This document shows positions 39,017-50,089 of a stretch of DNA of 64,000 nt, in pieces. The notes beneath the pieces were generated by a model. That model made no database searches. It saw nothing but the letters and a program-made list of their open reading frames with translations, and was not told the DNA's origin. Both the position numbers and the translations under genes were made by a program. Location: NCBI GenBank assembly GCA_943787925.1, contig CALSOH010000002.1, forward strand, positions 558,001 to 622,000, written 5' to 3'. Within the stretch, counting starts at the first letter, position 1; each line of letters opens with the position of its first letter. Origin of the DNA: TMED14 sp003507115 (lineage in GTDB: Bacteria > Bacteroidota > Bacteroidia > Flavobacteriales > Schleiferiaceae).

Positions 39017-40000
39017 CTAGCTTCCCAGCACCTTCCTCGCCTCGTCCGCGTCTATGGCGATTTGGGCGACCAACGCTTCCCGGTTTAGGAAGGTGTATTC
39101 CCCCCGAAGTCGGTCGAAAAAATGGACGCGAATGCGCTGGCCGTAGAGATCTTGGCCCCCTTCGAGCAGATGCACTTCCAACACGGCCAAACCGGGTTCA
39201 ATACTCGGACGCTGGCCGTAATTGGCCACGCCTGGAAGCCCACGTGATTCCGAAGAGGCGGGCTGATCTAGCAGGTCTACCCGAACGGCATAAACTCCCT
39301 GGGCGGGAAGCAACTTATCCGGGTGGAGCCCCCCGATGTTGGCGGTAGGAAATCCGATGGCGCGGCCGATCTGCCGTCCATGAACAACCTCCCCGGTGAC
39401 AAAATAGGGGCGTGTTAGGGCCAGGGTGGCTTTGTCCATCTCGCCCGCTTTGAGCGCCTGGCGAATTTGGGTGGATGAGACGTGCATAGCTTCAATGTCC
39501 AAAGCGGGAATTTCCTCGACCTCAAATCCATAGACCGGCGCAAACTCACGGAGGTGCTCAAAGGACCCCTCGCGGTTTCGGCCAAATCGGTGGTCGTGGC
39601 CAATGACAAGCCGTTTCACCCCCACTTTCTCCACAAGCAATCGGCGAACAAAATCGATGGATTCAGTCTTCGAGAATTCCAGCGTGAAGGGCTGAACAAT
39701 CAGGAAGTCTAGTCCCAATTCGGCCAGCAATTCGGCCCGCTCCTCCACCGTGGTCAAAAGCTCTAAAGGATATTCGGGATGAATCAACCGCCGTGGGTGT
39801 GGATCAAACGTAATGAGTACCGACTTCCCGCCAATCTCTTGGGCCGAAGCAAGCAAGCGTTGCAGAATGGCCTGATGGCCCGCATGCACCCCATCAAAAG
39901 TACCTGTGGTCGCTACAGCAGAGGACTGAGTTGGAAATTGGGAGATGGAGGGGAAGGATTGCACGAATGGCGAGATGTTTGGCAAAGATATCGTCGCCAT
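39017..40000 (-). CDS. ribF: Bifunctional riboflavin kinase / FAD synthetase
   Basis: 327 residues. The N-terminal adenylyltransferase has TGTFDGVHAGHQAIL and LVIGHDHRFGRNREG; the C-terminal riboflavin kinase has VHGRQIGRAIGFPTANI. It makes FMN and FAD from riboflavin. The start is open to question: a TATCTTTG box lies inside the first codons, and GTG 39964 (VQSFPSIS) would suit that promoter and give a normal family N-terminus. The gene is divergent from the membrane protein gene at 40010. Confidence 0.95.
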   Translation of the reverse strand: MATISLPNISPFVQSFPSISQFPTQSSAVATTGTFDGVHAGHQAILQRLLASAQEIGGKSVLITFDPHPRRLIHPEYPLELLTTVEERAELLAELGLDFLIVQPFTLEFSKTESIDFVRRLLVEKVGVKRLVIGHDHRFGRNREGSFEHLREFAPVYGFEVEEIPALDIEAMHVSSTQIRQALKAGEMDKATLALTRPYFVTGEVVHGRQIGRAIGFPTANIGGLHPDKLLPAQGVYAVRVDLLDQPASSESRGLPGVANYGQRPSIEPGLAVLEVHLLEGGQDLYGQRIRVHFFDRLRGEYTFLNREALVAQIAIDADEARKVLGS

Positions 40001-40009
40001 CTTTGTGCC

Positions 40010-40720
40010 ATGGTATTCGCCCTAAAAAAAGCCTGGACTACCCTCGCGCAGGCTCCGCGTCACTTCATGTTTTTTGGACTCGTAGCCTATGCGGTCACGA
40101 TGATTGGAGCCCTCGTCCCCTTCATCTCGCTCTTTACCTCCTACTTTGTGTTACCCGCTGTCTACATGAGTGTGGCCTTGGCCGCCCAATCTGGTGAACA
40201 CACCTCATGGGGCGTGAAACCCCAATGGATGGCCATGGGCAAAGGCTTTGTCCATGCGGGGACGTTAGGGCTGATGCTCCTGTTCCAGTTGGTGCTAGGT
40301 TCCATTTTACTGGGCATTGTCGTGGCTCTTTTTCTAGATGCCGAAACGGCTGCCGTGATGGAGAACATTCAGCGCGAAGCGGCGGACGATCCCGAACTGA
40401 TGATGGACATGCTGTTAAATGATGTGGAATGGGTGCGCTCGAGATTCTTAGGTATGGCCCTTTTCTTGATGGGATTGGCCTTCATGGCCCTGGGAATTCA
40501 AGCATGGTTTGTACGCGTTTTTGAGCATCAAAGCTTTTTCGCATCCATCCGGGTGAGTTTCCGTCGAGGTAAATCGCAGTTTGGCCTTTGGATAGTCTTC
40601 TCGTTCTTCGTTTTGGTCGTTTGGGTTCTAGAAAGCGCTACCCAAGGACTACTGCGCTTAGTCAGCTTCCCTTTTCTCAGCTTGACACATTATTTCTTGT
40701 ACGAAAAGATGCGTTCTTAA
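40010..40720 (+). CDS. Multi-pass membrane protein of unknown function
   Basis: 236 residues from ATG 40010. Hydrophobic segments at ~18-60 (FFGLVAYAVTMIGALVPFIS, YFVLPAVYMSVALAA), ~85-110, ~145-165 and ~190-215 indicate five or six helices. An acidic cytosolic loop lies between (EAADDPELMMDMLLND). This resembles the BPSS1780/YciC-like class of integral membrane proteins but I cannot assign it firmly. It is divergent from ribF and precedes atpD by 56 bases, with a separate promoter between. Confidence 0.6.
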   Translation: MVFALKKAWTTLAQAPRHFMFFGLVAYAVTMIGALVPFISLFTSYFVLPAVYMSVALAAQSGEHTSWGVKPQWMAMGKGFVHAGTLGLMLLFQLVLGSILLGIVVALFLDAETAAVMENIQREAADDPELMMDMLLNDVEWVRSRFLGMALFLMGLAFMALGIQAWFVRVFEHQSFFASIRVSFRRGKSQFGLWIVFSFFVLVVWVLESATQGLLRLVSFPFLSLTHYFLYEKMRS

Positions 40721-40732
40721 CCATCTGATTAG

Positions 40733-40740
40733 TACCTTTG
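40733..40740 (+). promoter_or_regulatory. -7 box (TACCTTTG) for atpDC
   Basis: TACCTTTG, 36 bases before the atpD start at 40777. Confidence 0.6.
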
Positions 40741-40776
40741 CAGCCGAATTCAGAAAGATTTTTTTATACCCTCATT

Positions 40777-42276
<1,500 letters not shown>

Positions 42277-42278
42277 TC

Positions 42279-42518
42279 ATGGCCCTACGCGTAGACATCC
42301 TCACTCCCGAGAAATCCCTCTTCCAGGGAGAAGCCACCGCAGTCCAGTTTCCTGGCACGGAAGGCCTCTTCCAAGTGTTGACGGACCACGCTCCGATCAT
42401 GGCTTCCCTGGCACAGGGCAGCATCGTGATTGACGGAACTTCGGGTCGCACCACCGTAGACATCCAAGGTGGCGTCGTCGAAGTCTCCAATAACATTGTA
42501 TCCGTTTTAGCGCGCTAA
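42279..42518 (+). CDS. atpC: ATP synthase F1 subunit epsilon (short form)
   Basis: 79 residues. MALRVDILTPEKSLFQGEAT and GTEGLFQVLTDHAPIMASL are the epsilon beta-sandwich. The C-terminal helical hairpin is absent, as usual for the short Bacteroidota form, so ADP-type inhibition by that helix is not expected. Two bases after atpD; followed by a strong terminator. Confidence 0.95.
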   Translation: MALRVDILTPEKSLFQGEATAVQFPGTEGLFQVLTDHAPIMASLAQGSIVIDGTSGRTTVDIQGGVVEVSNNIVSVLAR

Positions 42519-42538
42519 TAGCGCTTCAGTATCTTTAC

Positions 42539-42570
42539 GCCCGGCCCTCCCAAGGGGCCGGGCTTTTTAT
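42539..42570 (+). terminator. Rho-independent terminator after atpC
   Basis: GCCCGGCCC and its complement around a loop containing CCCAAG, followed by TTTTT. Confidence 0.9.
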
Positions 42571-42578
42571 TACTTAGT

Positions 42579-44603
42579 ATGCGCACATCCATCTACGTCT
42601 TCGCTTGCTTCTTCCTGAGCCTTTCCGCTTGGGCACAGTCCGAACAAGAAAACCTGTCTAAGACGAACGACACCATCACCTTTGATCAAGGGTTCATCTT
42701 AGTCGATCCCGTATTTATCTATGGGGCACTGGACCGCGAGCTCGGCCACAAAGTGGAGAAGCGCGGCATTAACGGCACCACTGAAAATGCCAGCGATGCC
42801 CTGGAACAGCGCTTTGCCTCGGTAGATATTCGAAGCCGAAGCCTGAACGATGTGCAATCCGACATTTCGGTGCGCGGTTCCACCTTTGACCAGGTCCTCA
42901 TTTTGGTGAACGGCATTCCCTATTCGGATCCGCAAACCGGGCACCACAGCATGAACTTACCCGTTCCCATAGAAGCCATTCGCAACGTTTCCGTGCTGCC
43001 CAGCGGAGGCTCTTACCGATTTGGACCCTTTGCCTTTGCGGGGGTGGTCAATATTGAAACCTGGATGCCCAAAGGCCGTCCCGGCTATGCCCATGCCGGA
43101 ATAGGACAGTACGGCTACCAGCGGGGAGCAGCCGGCATGTACTTGGGCAGCATTGCCGGCACCGACATTGGCTTTGATATGGACTACAAGGCAGCGGATG
43201 GCGCCTTCGTCAACACGGATTTCAGTCAGCTCCAAGCGTATTTACGCAGCCAAACGAATTTAGCTGGGGGCAAAGTCCTGAATGGCCACCTTGGCATGGT
43301 CACCAAGGGCTTCGGCGCGCAAAATTTCTATTCGTTTAACTTTCCCGAACAGTACGAGGCCATTGCTGGCTACACGGCAGCCCTAGAGCTAGAGGCCTAC
43401 CCATGGAATGCGAAAGTCTATGCGCGTCAGCACAGCGATCACTTTGAACTGTTCCGCGAGGACCAAGGCTACTACCAACGCTTCGAGAATGGGCAGTTCA
43501 TGCGAACCACGGATTCCAGCTGGGCTCCTTCGTGGTACACCGAACACAACAACCACCGCACGCGTACCCTTGGAGGCGAGGTCCTATACACCGTCAATAC
43601 ATACCGCCGCACCTTTATCGGCGCCGATGTTCGCCACGACGGCATTGTCAGTTCCGTGCTGGGCACAGACCTCCTCAGCCCCATACCTGCGCCTGACAAC
43701 CGCTCCTACTACACCCGCGGGGACGCCCGAAACAACGCTGGCCTCTTTGCCACGAGCTGGCTCACGCATCCCGCGAATCGCTTCACCCTAAAGGCCGACT
43801 TCCGCGCCAACTACAACGACCGCTACGGCTTAGACTACTTGCCCAATTTGGAAGCGCATCTCCGTGGTTCCGACCCCAGTTCTTTGAAGCGGACCGAATT
43901 CTTTGGCAGCATCAATCGCAGCTTCCGTCTGCCCACCTTTACCGACTTGTACTACACGCTCGGAGGCGCTCAGGGTTCGGCCTCTTTGCAGCCCGAACAT
44001 GCTTGGAATTTGGAAGCTGGCACCTCCATTTGGCGATCCCCTGTAGTGGTTTCAGGCGGGCTCGAAGGCATGCCCACCTATCTCAAAGCGACCGTCTACC
44101 AGCGTCGCGGCACCAACCTCATCGACTGGATCTACCGAACGGTCGACGGGGCCCAAGTTCTCCAAGCGGACAACATTACCCAGGTTAGCATCCAGGGCAT
44201 GGAGCTGGAGACTGGAGGCTCTGCCGTAGATCTCTTGCAGTGGGAAGCACGCTTTCAAGCCGCCAACCACAGCGCCTCGGCCCTCGACGGTCAATCCATC
44301 TATGCACTCGACTACCTCGCGAACCGCCTGCAAGTGGAACTAACTACTGCTCCAATGAAAGGATTTCAAGGGGGCCTTGTCTACATCCGCCAAGACCGAG
44401 CCGGCCAGTATGCGCTTCCCGGTGGTGAACTTACCTCCTACGCTCCCTTCCAAACGGTGGATGCCCGCCTGAGCTACGACCACGACGGCATGACCGTGTA
44501 TGTAGACGCCATGAACCTCTTTAATGCTACGGTTTTGGACCGCGGAAATGTGCCTTTGCCTGGCCGATGGATCAAGGCTGGGGTGCATTTTCATTGGAAC
44601 TAA
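42579..44603 (+). CDS. TonB-dependent receptor (BtuB-like size and layout)
   Basis: 674 residues, intact. Signal peptide ending SAWAQ (~20). There is no carboxypeptidase-like domain. Plug segments: DALEQRFASVDIRSRSLNDV, ISVRGSTFDQVLILVNGIPY, VPIEAIRNVSVLPSGGSYRF and GVVNIET. The barrel ends WIKAGVHFHWN with a C-terminal aromatic-asparagine rather than plain Phe. Size and plan resemble the vitamin B12/siderophore receptors, but no riboswitch precedes it, so the ligand is open. It follows the atpC terminator by nine bases, leaving little room for a promoter. Confidence 0.85.
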   Translation: MRTSIYVFACFFLSLSAWAQSEQENLSKTNDTITFDQGFILVDPVFIYGALDRELGHKVEKRGINGTTENASDALEQRFASVDIRSRSLNDVQSDISVRGSTFDQVLILVNGIPYSDPQTGHHSMNLPVPIEAIRNVSVLPSGGSYRFGPFAFAGVVNIETWMPKGRPGYAHAGIGQYGYQRGAAGMYLGSIAGTDIGFDMDYKAADGAFVNTDFSQLQAYLRSQTNLAGGKVLNGHLGMVTKGFGAQNFYSFNFPEQYEAIAGYTAALELEAYPWNAKVYARQHSDHFELFREDQGYYQRFENGQFMRTTDSSWAPSWYTEHNNHRTRTLGGEVLYTVNTYRRTFIGADVRHDGIVSSVLGTDLLSPIPAPDNRSYYTRGDARNNAGLFATSWLTHPANRFTLKADFRANYNDRYGLDYLPNLEAHLRGSDPSSLKRTEFFGSINRSFRLPTFTDLYYTLGGAQGSASLQPEHAWNLEAGTSIWRSPVVVSGGLEGMPTYLKATVYQRRGTNLIDWIYRTVDGAQVLQADNITQVSIQGMELETGGSAVDLLQWEARFQAANHSASALDGQSIYALDYLANRLQVELTTAPMKGFQGGLVYIRQDRAGQYALPGGELTSYAPFQTVDARLSYDHDGMTVYVDAMNLFNATVLDRGNVPLPGRWIKAGVHFHWN

Positions 44604-44633
44604 CAGAGTTGAAGGGTTGATAGGAATGGGCCT

Positions 44634-44755
44634 CAGCGCAGTACGCTAGCTCTCTAGCCTCCTAGCCCTCTAGGCCACAGCGCGAAGCGCGTGCCCTCTA
44701 GCCTCCTAGCCCTCATGCGCGTCAAAGGCGCTCCCTAGCACGCCGAAGGCGCTTA
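44634..44755 (-). repeat. CTAG-rich intergenic repeat, inverted double copy
   Basis: Read on the minus strand it gives CGCCTTCGGCG, GCTAGGGAGCGCC, GAGGGCTAGGAGGCTAGAGG, GCGCTTCGCGCTG, then a second GAGGGCTAGGAGGCTAGAG run. It is thus the reverse orientation of copies 1 and 2, and ends at the promoter of the DUF4271 gene. Confidence 0.8.
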
Positions 44756-44761
44756 CCTTTG
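44754..44761 (+). promoter_or_regulatory. -7 box (TACCTTTG) for DUF4271-hemD-rnpA
   Basis: TACCTTTG followed by CCCC and then ATG 44766; a leaderless mRNA is predicted. It abuts the inverted CTAG repeat. Confidence 0.6.
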
Positions 44762-44765
44762 CCCC

Positions 44766-45437
44766 ATGCCATCATCCGGACTCCCTCATGCGCTTGAAGG
44801 CAGCCTTCACGAGGCCCCTTCCGATGCCCTGTTTTGGATCGCAGCGGGACTCACCTTAACCCTTGGGCTCCTTCTTCAAAGGGCGCCCGCCGAATCGAAC
44901 CGGTGGAAATTCGTCCTACAACGCTTCACCCATTGGGAGGGCACTCCGAGTCGGTTGTGGATTCCCAATTTTCTATTGGTCGGGGTCATGAGTTTGCTCG
45001 GACTTATCATCCTAGGAGGCGAGTCTATTCCGCATCTCCTACCGGGTTATCATGGGCCTTGGTATGGCCTTTACCTTCTGCCTTTGATTGCTCTCAGCAC
45101 GCAACTTATCGTACACACCCTCTTTGGAGCCATATGGGAACAGTCAAGAAACCACTGGAGCCATTGGGGTCAGCGCTTCTCTCTCCTGCCGGCGTTATGG
45201 ATTGCCTTGCCCTTTTTCTTGTGGGTTCTCGTGAGCGCCCAAGCATCCCAAGACTTGATGGAGCCTTTCTATGTGGGGATCGTCATACTATCCCTAATCC
45301 TCTATGCCTTAGGGCTTTTAAAAGCACTTTTTCGATACGTTTCCACAGGGCATACTCCTTGGTATGTTGCGATTTTGTACCTTTGCGCCCTAGAAACAAG
45401 TCCGCTCTTCTGGGTAATTTTTTTTTCAAACGTATGA
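44766..45437 (+). CDS. DUF4271 membrane protein
   Basis: 223 residues with about six hydrophobic helices (LFWIAAGLTLTLGLLLQ, FLLVGVMSLLGLIILGG, LLPLIALSTQLIVHTLFG and others). The C-terminal LYLCALETSPLFWVI is characteristic of DUF4271. The family is restricted to Bacteroidota and is regularly coded just before hemD, as here, with an ATGA overlap. Its role is not known; the context suggests a membrane function linked to haem or envelope synthesis. Confidence 0.88.
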   Translation: MPSSGLPHALEGSLHEAPSDALFWIAAGLTLTLGLLLQRAPAESNRWKFVLQRFTHWEGTPSRLWIPNFLLVGVMSLLGLIILGGESIPHLLPGYHGPWYGLYLLPLIALSTQLIVHTLFGAIWEQSRNHWSHWGQRFSLLPALWIALPFFLWVLVSAQASQDLMEPFYVGIVILSLILYALGLLKALFRYVSTGHTPWYVAILYLCALETSPLFWVIFFSNV

Positions 45438-46183
45438 AGGTTAAAAGCATCCTCGTTTCGCAACCCGAGCCTCAGGCCGGAAACAACCCCTACACTCAAT
45501 TGGCCGAAAAGCACAAAGTGAAGGTGGACTTCCGTCCGTTTATTGAGGTGGTAGGTGTGCCTGCAGCCGAATTCCGAAAGGACAAAGTCAACCCCGCTGA
45601 ATTCAAGGCCTTCATTTTTACCAGCCGAAACGCCATTGATCATTTCTTCCGAATGGTTGAAGAGATGCGGGTGACGATCAACCCGGATTGGAAATATTTC
45701 TGTGTCTCCGAAGCGGTAGCCTACTACTTGCAAAAATTTGTCCCCTATCGCAAGCGCAAGATTTATCCCGGAACAGGCAGCTTAGCGGGCATGATCCCCA
45801 CGCTTAAAAAGCAACGCGGGGAGCACTTTTTAATGCCCACTTCTCACTTGCTCAACCCGGACATTCCTGAAACGTTGGAAAAAGGGAATATTAAGTGGAC
45901 CCGGGCTACCATGTATCACACGGTGGCCTCTGATTTGAGTGATTTGAGTGAGGTCAAATATGACATTTTGGTCTTCTTTAGTCCCGAAGGCATTCGATCT
46001 TTACTCAAGAACTTTCCCAACTTCAAGCAGGAGAATACCCGCATTGCCGCCTTCGGTAACACGACCCATCTGGCCATTGCGGAAAATGCGCTGCGGCTGG
46101 ACATTCAAGTGCCTGCGCCTAAATTCACTTCGATGAGCCAGGCTTTAGATGCTTACATCGAAGAAGCCAATAAAGGGAAGTGA
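45434..46183 (+). CDS. hemD: Uroporphyrinogen-III synthase family protein
   Basis: 249 residues from ATG 45434 (MKVKSILVSQPEPQAGNNPY). The pattern KAFIFTSRNAIDHFF, FCVSEAVAYYLQKF and ILVFFSPEGIRSLLKNF with RIAAFGNTT is that of HemD, which closes hydroxymethylbilane to uroporphyrinogen III. Sequence is poorly conserved in the family, so the assignment rests on these strands and on DUF4271 upstream. The frame is open further upstream but that part is antisense-like to nothing and overlaps DUF4271. rnpA overlaps its stop. Confidence 0.9.
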   Translation: MKVKSILVSQPEPQAGNNPYTQLAEKHKVKVDFRPFIEVVGVPAAEFRKDKVNPAEFKAFIFTSRNAIDHFFRMVEEMRVTINPDWKYFCVSEAVAYYLQKFVPYRKRKIYPGTGSLAGMIPTLKKQRGEHFLMPTSHLLNPDIPETLEKGNIKWTRATMYHTVASDLSDLSEVKYDILVFFSPEGIRSLLKNFPNFKQENTRIAAFGNTTHLAIAENALRLDIQVPAPKFTSMSQALDAYIEEANKGK

Positions 46184-46566
46184 GTGATACCCGTTTCCCC
46201 CGCGAGGAACGGCTGAAACTTCGCAACCGCATTTCGCATCTTTTTGAAACCGGTCGTCGCTTCAACGAAGGTCCCGTTCAAATTCTTTGGTGCACTTCTC
46301 CCTGGCCGATGGAGCGGTCTGCACAAGTTCTGGTAGGCGCCCCAAAGCGACGGTTTAAACACGCTGTCGACCGAAACCGATTTAAGCGCCTGCTCCGCGA
46401 GGCCTACCGTCTGGAACGCCAAAATCGCCTGGACGACTGTCCCCCGATTCTTTTAGGATTTTTATACCAAGGACCTCCTCGCATGAGTTTGGTCATCCTC
46501 CAGGGGCACATAGGTAGCGCACTCGAACGCGTGGCTAAAGAGGCTCAGGGGGCCACAAAGAGTTAG
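46180..46566 (+). CDS. rnpA: Ribonuclease P protein component
   Basis: 128 residues with a GTG start overlapping the hemD stop (GTGA). RnpA signature: LVGAPKRRFKHAVDRNRFKR and LLREAYRL. It helps the RNase P RNA to mature tRNA 5' ends. Usually rnpA lies beside rpmH; here it is translationally coupled to hemD, as seen in several Bacteroidota. Confidence 0.93.
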   Translation: MSDTRFPREERLKLRNRISHLFETGRRFNEGPVQILWCTSPWPMERSAQVLVGAPKRRFKHAVDRNRFKRLLREAYRLERQNRLDDCPPILLGFLYQGPPRMSLVILQGHIGSALERVAKEAQGATKS

Positions 46567-47681
46567 TCTGACTCCGATATCTCGACGATCCAGGCCCAAG
46601 ACAACGCCACGAGGGTCAAGCCGAGAGATCGCTCCATGAAACTTTCCGTGAGCCATAGACTTCCAAAGTAGAAGGCAAAAGCCCCCAGGGCTGTCAGGGG
46701 AGGGGTCCATGCACGAAATCCAGCCAAAGCAAAGACCCATACTATTCCAAGCCCCACGAGCCCATAGGTGAGGGCCCATTGTAAAAACTGGTTATGGACA
46801 TTGAGATGCCGCTGCATGCCAAATCGGTAGTTCATGACCTCATAGCGCGCATCTAAAGCCTTTTGAGCAGCCCCTGGGCCCCAGCCAAGCCATGGTTTTT
46901 CTTGGATCAAACTCCACGCGGCCTGAGCCTGTACCACCCGCGTATCCACTGAGCCGGTGGCCCAATAGGGGTCGACAGGCTTGAAAACATGGCCCATCGC
47001 CCGGCCTTGTGCCAAAACCTGCGACACCCCAAATCCCACGATCAAAATCACGGCGGCCGGTGCGGACCAACGTGGGATGGTCCGCTGCCGATATGCTATC
47101 CACGTCGCCGCCAACCCTGCGCTGATCAGAAGCATTTTTGCCCCAAGCAGCCCTAAAAAAAGCAAGGTCAGCGCCCAGTACAGCCCCTTCCACCTCCCGG
47201 TCCAAGGGCCGCCTTGGGCCGCTACGGCCGCGAGAAGTAAATAGGTTCCGATGTACACGTGCTGATGCAGACCTTTTAAAAGCCCGCGATAAACCAGAGT
47301 GTCCCAGGGGGCTCCATCTATGATTCGAAGCAAACCCGCCCCCAGGAGGTAAATCATGACCCCTAAAGCACCCACAGGAAGAATGCGCTGAACGATCGAA
47401 CGATCGTAGGCCCAAAAGAGCAAAGCCAAAGGCGTATACCTCAAGGCAACCTCACTAGAAATCGGATGCCAGGCACTTCCCAAGCCAACCATGACGAGGA
47501 TGCCCCAAAGTGGCCAGTATCCCGCGCTTTGAGTCCATTTTGCCCGGGCCGCGGTCGGATCGGCCATCAAGGAAGCCAAAAACGCGCCTGCCAAGGCCAT
47601 GCCTGCTCCCAAATCCCAAAAGGGAAGGAGGAGCACCCAAAGGCTTAAGAAAATGCGATGGATTAGGCGTTTGGATTCCAT
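46563..47681 (-). CDS. O-antigen ligase / polymerase family membrane protein
   Basis: 372 residues, about ten hydrophobic helices. The long periplasmic loop (after ~235) carries the Wzy_C pattern: VVQAQAAWSLIQEKPWLGWG followed by GPGAAQKALDAR and HLNVHNQFLQWALTYGLVGL, with the conserved H-N-x-x-L motif. Such proteins join or polymerise O-antigen-type glycans in the periplasm. The stop overlaps the rnpA end, the start overlaps the murF-alr end by 19 bases, so it is the last gene of the tdk operon. Confidence 0.88.
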   Translation of the reverse strand: MESKRLIHRIFLSLWVLLLPFWDLGAGMALAGAFLASLMADPTAARAKWTQSAGYWPLWGILVMVGLGSAWHPISSEVALRYTPLALLFWAYDRSIVQRILPVGALGVMIYLLGAGLLRIIDGAPWDTLVYRGLLKGLHQHVYIGTYLLLAAVAAQGGPWTGRWKGLYWALTLLFLGLLGAKMLLISAGLAATWIAYRQRTIPRWSAPAAVILIVGFGVSQVLAQGRAMGHVFKPVDPYWATGSVDTRVVQAQAAWSLIQEKPWLGWGPGAAQKALDARYEVMNYRFGMQRHLNVHNQFLQWALTYGLVGLGIVWVFALAGFRAWTPPLTALGAFAFYFGSLWLTESFMERSLGLTLVALSWAWIVEISESD

Positions 47682-50089
47682 ACTGTCCTTCCTAAACGCT
47701 CAGAAAAGCGCGTCAGTACTTCGTAGGAAATGGTACCGCAGCGCTGAGCGAATTCATGGAGATGCAATTGGGCTCCAACAATTTCGACCGCATCCCCCAC
47801 TTCGGGCGAAATGGCTGTCACATCCACTAAGGTCATATCCATGCATACGGCTCCCACCACGGGACAGCGCCGACCGTGAATCACCACTTCTCCCTGTCCA
47901 AAGCTCAATGTCCGTGGAAACCCATCCGCATATCCCACCGGCAAGGTGGCAATCCGCCGAATGTGGGAAGCTGGGTCGCCATGCCCGTAGGACACACCTT
48001 CCCCAGCGGGTATATCTTGAAGATGAGAGATGCGCGTTTGCACATAAACGACGGGCTGAAGATCGGCCCGGTCAGACTCCACGGGGGAATCTCCATATAG
48101 GCCAATTCCCAAACGCACCATATCGCCGCGCAACCGCGCATGCCGCACCACGCCGGGCGTATTAGCGAGGTGCCGAATGGGGCGATACCCCAATTCCTCG
48201 ACCAAATCCTCATAAAAGAGTTCAAATGCTTTGCCTTGACCCGCCGTCCAAGCATCCTGCTCGGCATCCTCTGCGGAGGCGAGGTGGGTCATGACCGAAG
48301 CCACTTCGAGGCCAGGCCAGGCAGCCAGGCGGCGGCCTACCTCCCTACCTTGATCGGGTTGAAAGCCCAAACGGTGCATACCGGTATCGACTTTGATGTG
48401 CACCCGACCCAGGGCGGACTCCGGGTAGCGCAAAAAGGCTTGCCCAAAGCGCTCCAACGCCGAGAAGTGGAAAATTTCAGGCTCCAGACCATAGGCGAGC
48501 ATACCCTCGACACTCTGTTCACCGGGGTTCATGACCATGATGGGTGTTTGAATCCCCGCTTGACGCAAGGATAAGCCCTCATCCACATAGGCAACGCCGA
48601 AGTAATCAATGTGATGTTTGGCTAAGGCCTGTGCCACGGTGACTGCTCCGAGCCCGTAGGCGTTCGCCTTGACCATCGCCATGATGCGTTGACCCGAAAG
48701 CTTCGATTTATAATGCCGCAGGTTGGCCGCCAATGCCTCCAAATCTATCCCCAGGACCGTATCATGATGCCGAGCCTTGAGCGCGGGTAAGAGCGCTTCA
48801 AGTCGGGCTCTTCGAGGCCCTTTCAAGAGCATAACCCCGGGAGTCTCGACCGATTCCCAGGGTGCCGCAACGCGAAAGGCCTCCACGTCGGGGTATCCTC
48901 GTCCTTCCGCCGCCAAATCCGAGCCAATGCCCCACCAGCCATCGAGGCCGCGGGCTGCACAAGCCCCATCCATCCAAGCGGAAAAACCGTTGACTCCTAT
49001 CGGTGTAGCGACGACCGCATACCGAGGGCCCTTCGGTTCTGCCGCTAAGGATTCCAACGCCCACCCCAAGGCATCCAGATCGGACGTATACGCATCATTG
49101 AGCAAGGTCCAACCCGACACACCGGGGAGTCGCTCCATACGCAAACCCGCCGACCGCACATCCGACAGCCCCTCAGGATTCCAGGGCCATCCCAAATAGA
49201 AAATACATGTTAAGGCCGAAGCAACATTATGAGCTTCTACTGCGCTGAGCGCTGGGCAAGAGGCCTCCCCATTGATTTCGCCCGATTGGTCTGTCCACCT
49301 CAATACCCCGGCTTCCCATCGGAACATCAAGTCAGCATCGAGGGAGGTATTCCACGACCAGCTGCGTGTCGGCACGGAGATCGCCGCGGCAATTTCGGAC
49401 TCGGCCGCCGGAACCACGACCCAGTCTGCCCCAGCAAAGAGCTGCGCCTTTTCGATCGCTTTTTGAGCGCCCGAGCTAAAGCCTGCTGCATGGGCATCTC
49501 CAAGGTGCGTAAAGATGCCCACATTCGGACGGACCCAAGGGGCCATAAGCGCCATGTCTCCAGAGGCCCCGACGCCCACCTCGAGAATCATTCCTGGGGC
49601 ATCTACCGGGGCAGACAGCAGGGAGAGGGGCACTCCGAGTTGGGAGTTAAAGCTCTTGGGAGAACGCGCAATACGCGCATCGCCCAGCAGGTGATAGAGG
49701 TATTCTTTGACCGTGGTTTTTCCATTGGACCCTGTGATGGCAATCAATGTTCCGTTCATTTCACGACGGTGATGGGCCGCCAGGCGACGCAACGCCGCCC
49801 ACGGATCATCGACCACAAGAACAGAGCACTCCCCCGGAAGGTCTGGAGGTAGATCGAACGTCCCATTCTGCGCAACCACGAGAGCGACTGCCCCTTGTTG
49901 AGCGGCATGAAGGGCATATTGATGCCCATCGCCACTTTGGGTCTGGAGGGCTAAAAAGGCGGTGGGTTGAATCCACAAGGCCTGCCGGCTGTCACTCACG
50001 ACGGCCTGCACGGAGGCCCCAGTTCCCCGGAGGCGGATGTCGGCGCCGAGTAGTTCGGCAAAGCGTTCAATCGAGATCGCCGGAAACAT
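47663..50089 (-). CDS. murF-alr: Bifunctional MurF ligase / alanine racemase
   Basis: 808 residues from the ATG at 50087-50089. N-terminal half: MurF, with SDSRQAL, the P-loop GTLIAITGSNGKTTVKEYLY and ILEVGVGASGDMALMAPWV, which adds D-Ala-D-Ala to the peptidoglycan precursor. C-terminal half: alanine racemase with the PLP lysine in MAMVKANAYGLGAVTVAQAL, KVDTGMHRLGF and the catalytic Tyr region YGHGDPASHIRRI. The fusion puts D-Ala supply and use in one protein and is known across Bacteroidota. Its start overlaps the tdk end by 23 bases. Confidence 0.95.
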   Translation of the reverse strand: MFPAISIERFAELLGADIRLRGTGASVQAVVSDSRQALWIQPTAFLALQTQSGDGHQYALHAAQQGAVALVVAQNGTFDLPPDLPGECSVLVVDDPWAALRRLAAHHRREMNGTLIAITGSNGKTTVKEYLYHLLGDARIARSPKSFNSQLGVPLSLLSAPVDAPGMILEVGVGASGDMALMAPWVRPNVGIFTHLGDAHAAGFSSGAQKAIEKAQLFAGADWVVVPAAESEIAAAISVPTRSWSWNTSLDADLMFRWEAGVLRWTDQSGEINGEASCPALSAVEAHNVASALTCIFYLGWPWNPEGLSDVRSAGLRMERLPGVSGWTLLNDAYTSDLDALGWALESLAAEPKGPRYAVVATPIGVNGFSAWMDGACAARGLDGWWGIGSDLAAEGRGYPDVEAFRVAAPWESVETPGVMLLKGPRRARLEALLPALKARHHDTVLGIDLEALAANLRHYKSKLSGQRIMAMVKANAYGLGAVTVAQALAKHHIDYFGVAYVDEGLSLRQAGIQTPIMVMNPGEQSVEGMLAYGLEPEIFHFSALERFGQAFLRYPESALGRVHIKVDTGMHRLGFQPDQGREVGRRLAAWPGLEVASVMTHLASAEDAEQDAWTAGQGKAFELFYEDLVEELGYRPIRHLANTPGVVRHARLRGDMVRLGIGLYGDSPVESDRADLQPVVYVQTRISHLQDIPAGEGVSYGHGDPASHIRRIATLPVGYADGFPRTLSFGQGEVVIHGRRCPVVGAVCMDMTLVDVTAISPEVGDAVEIVGAQLHLHEFAQRCGTISYEVLTRFSERLGRTVWNPNA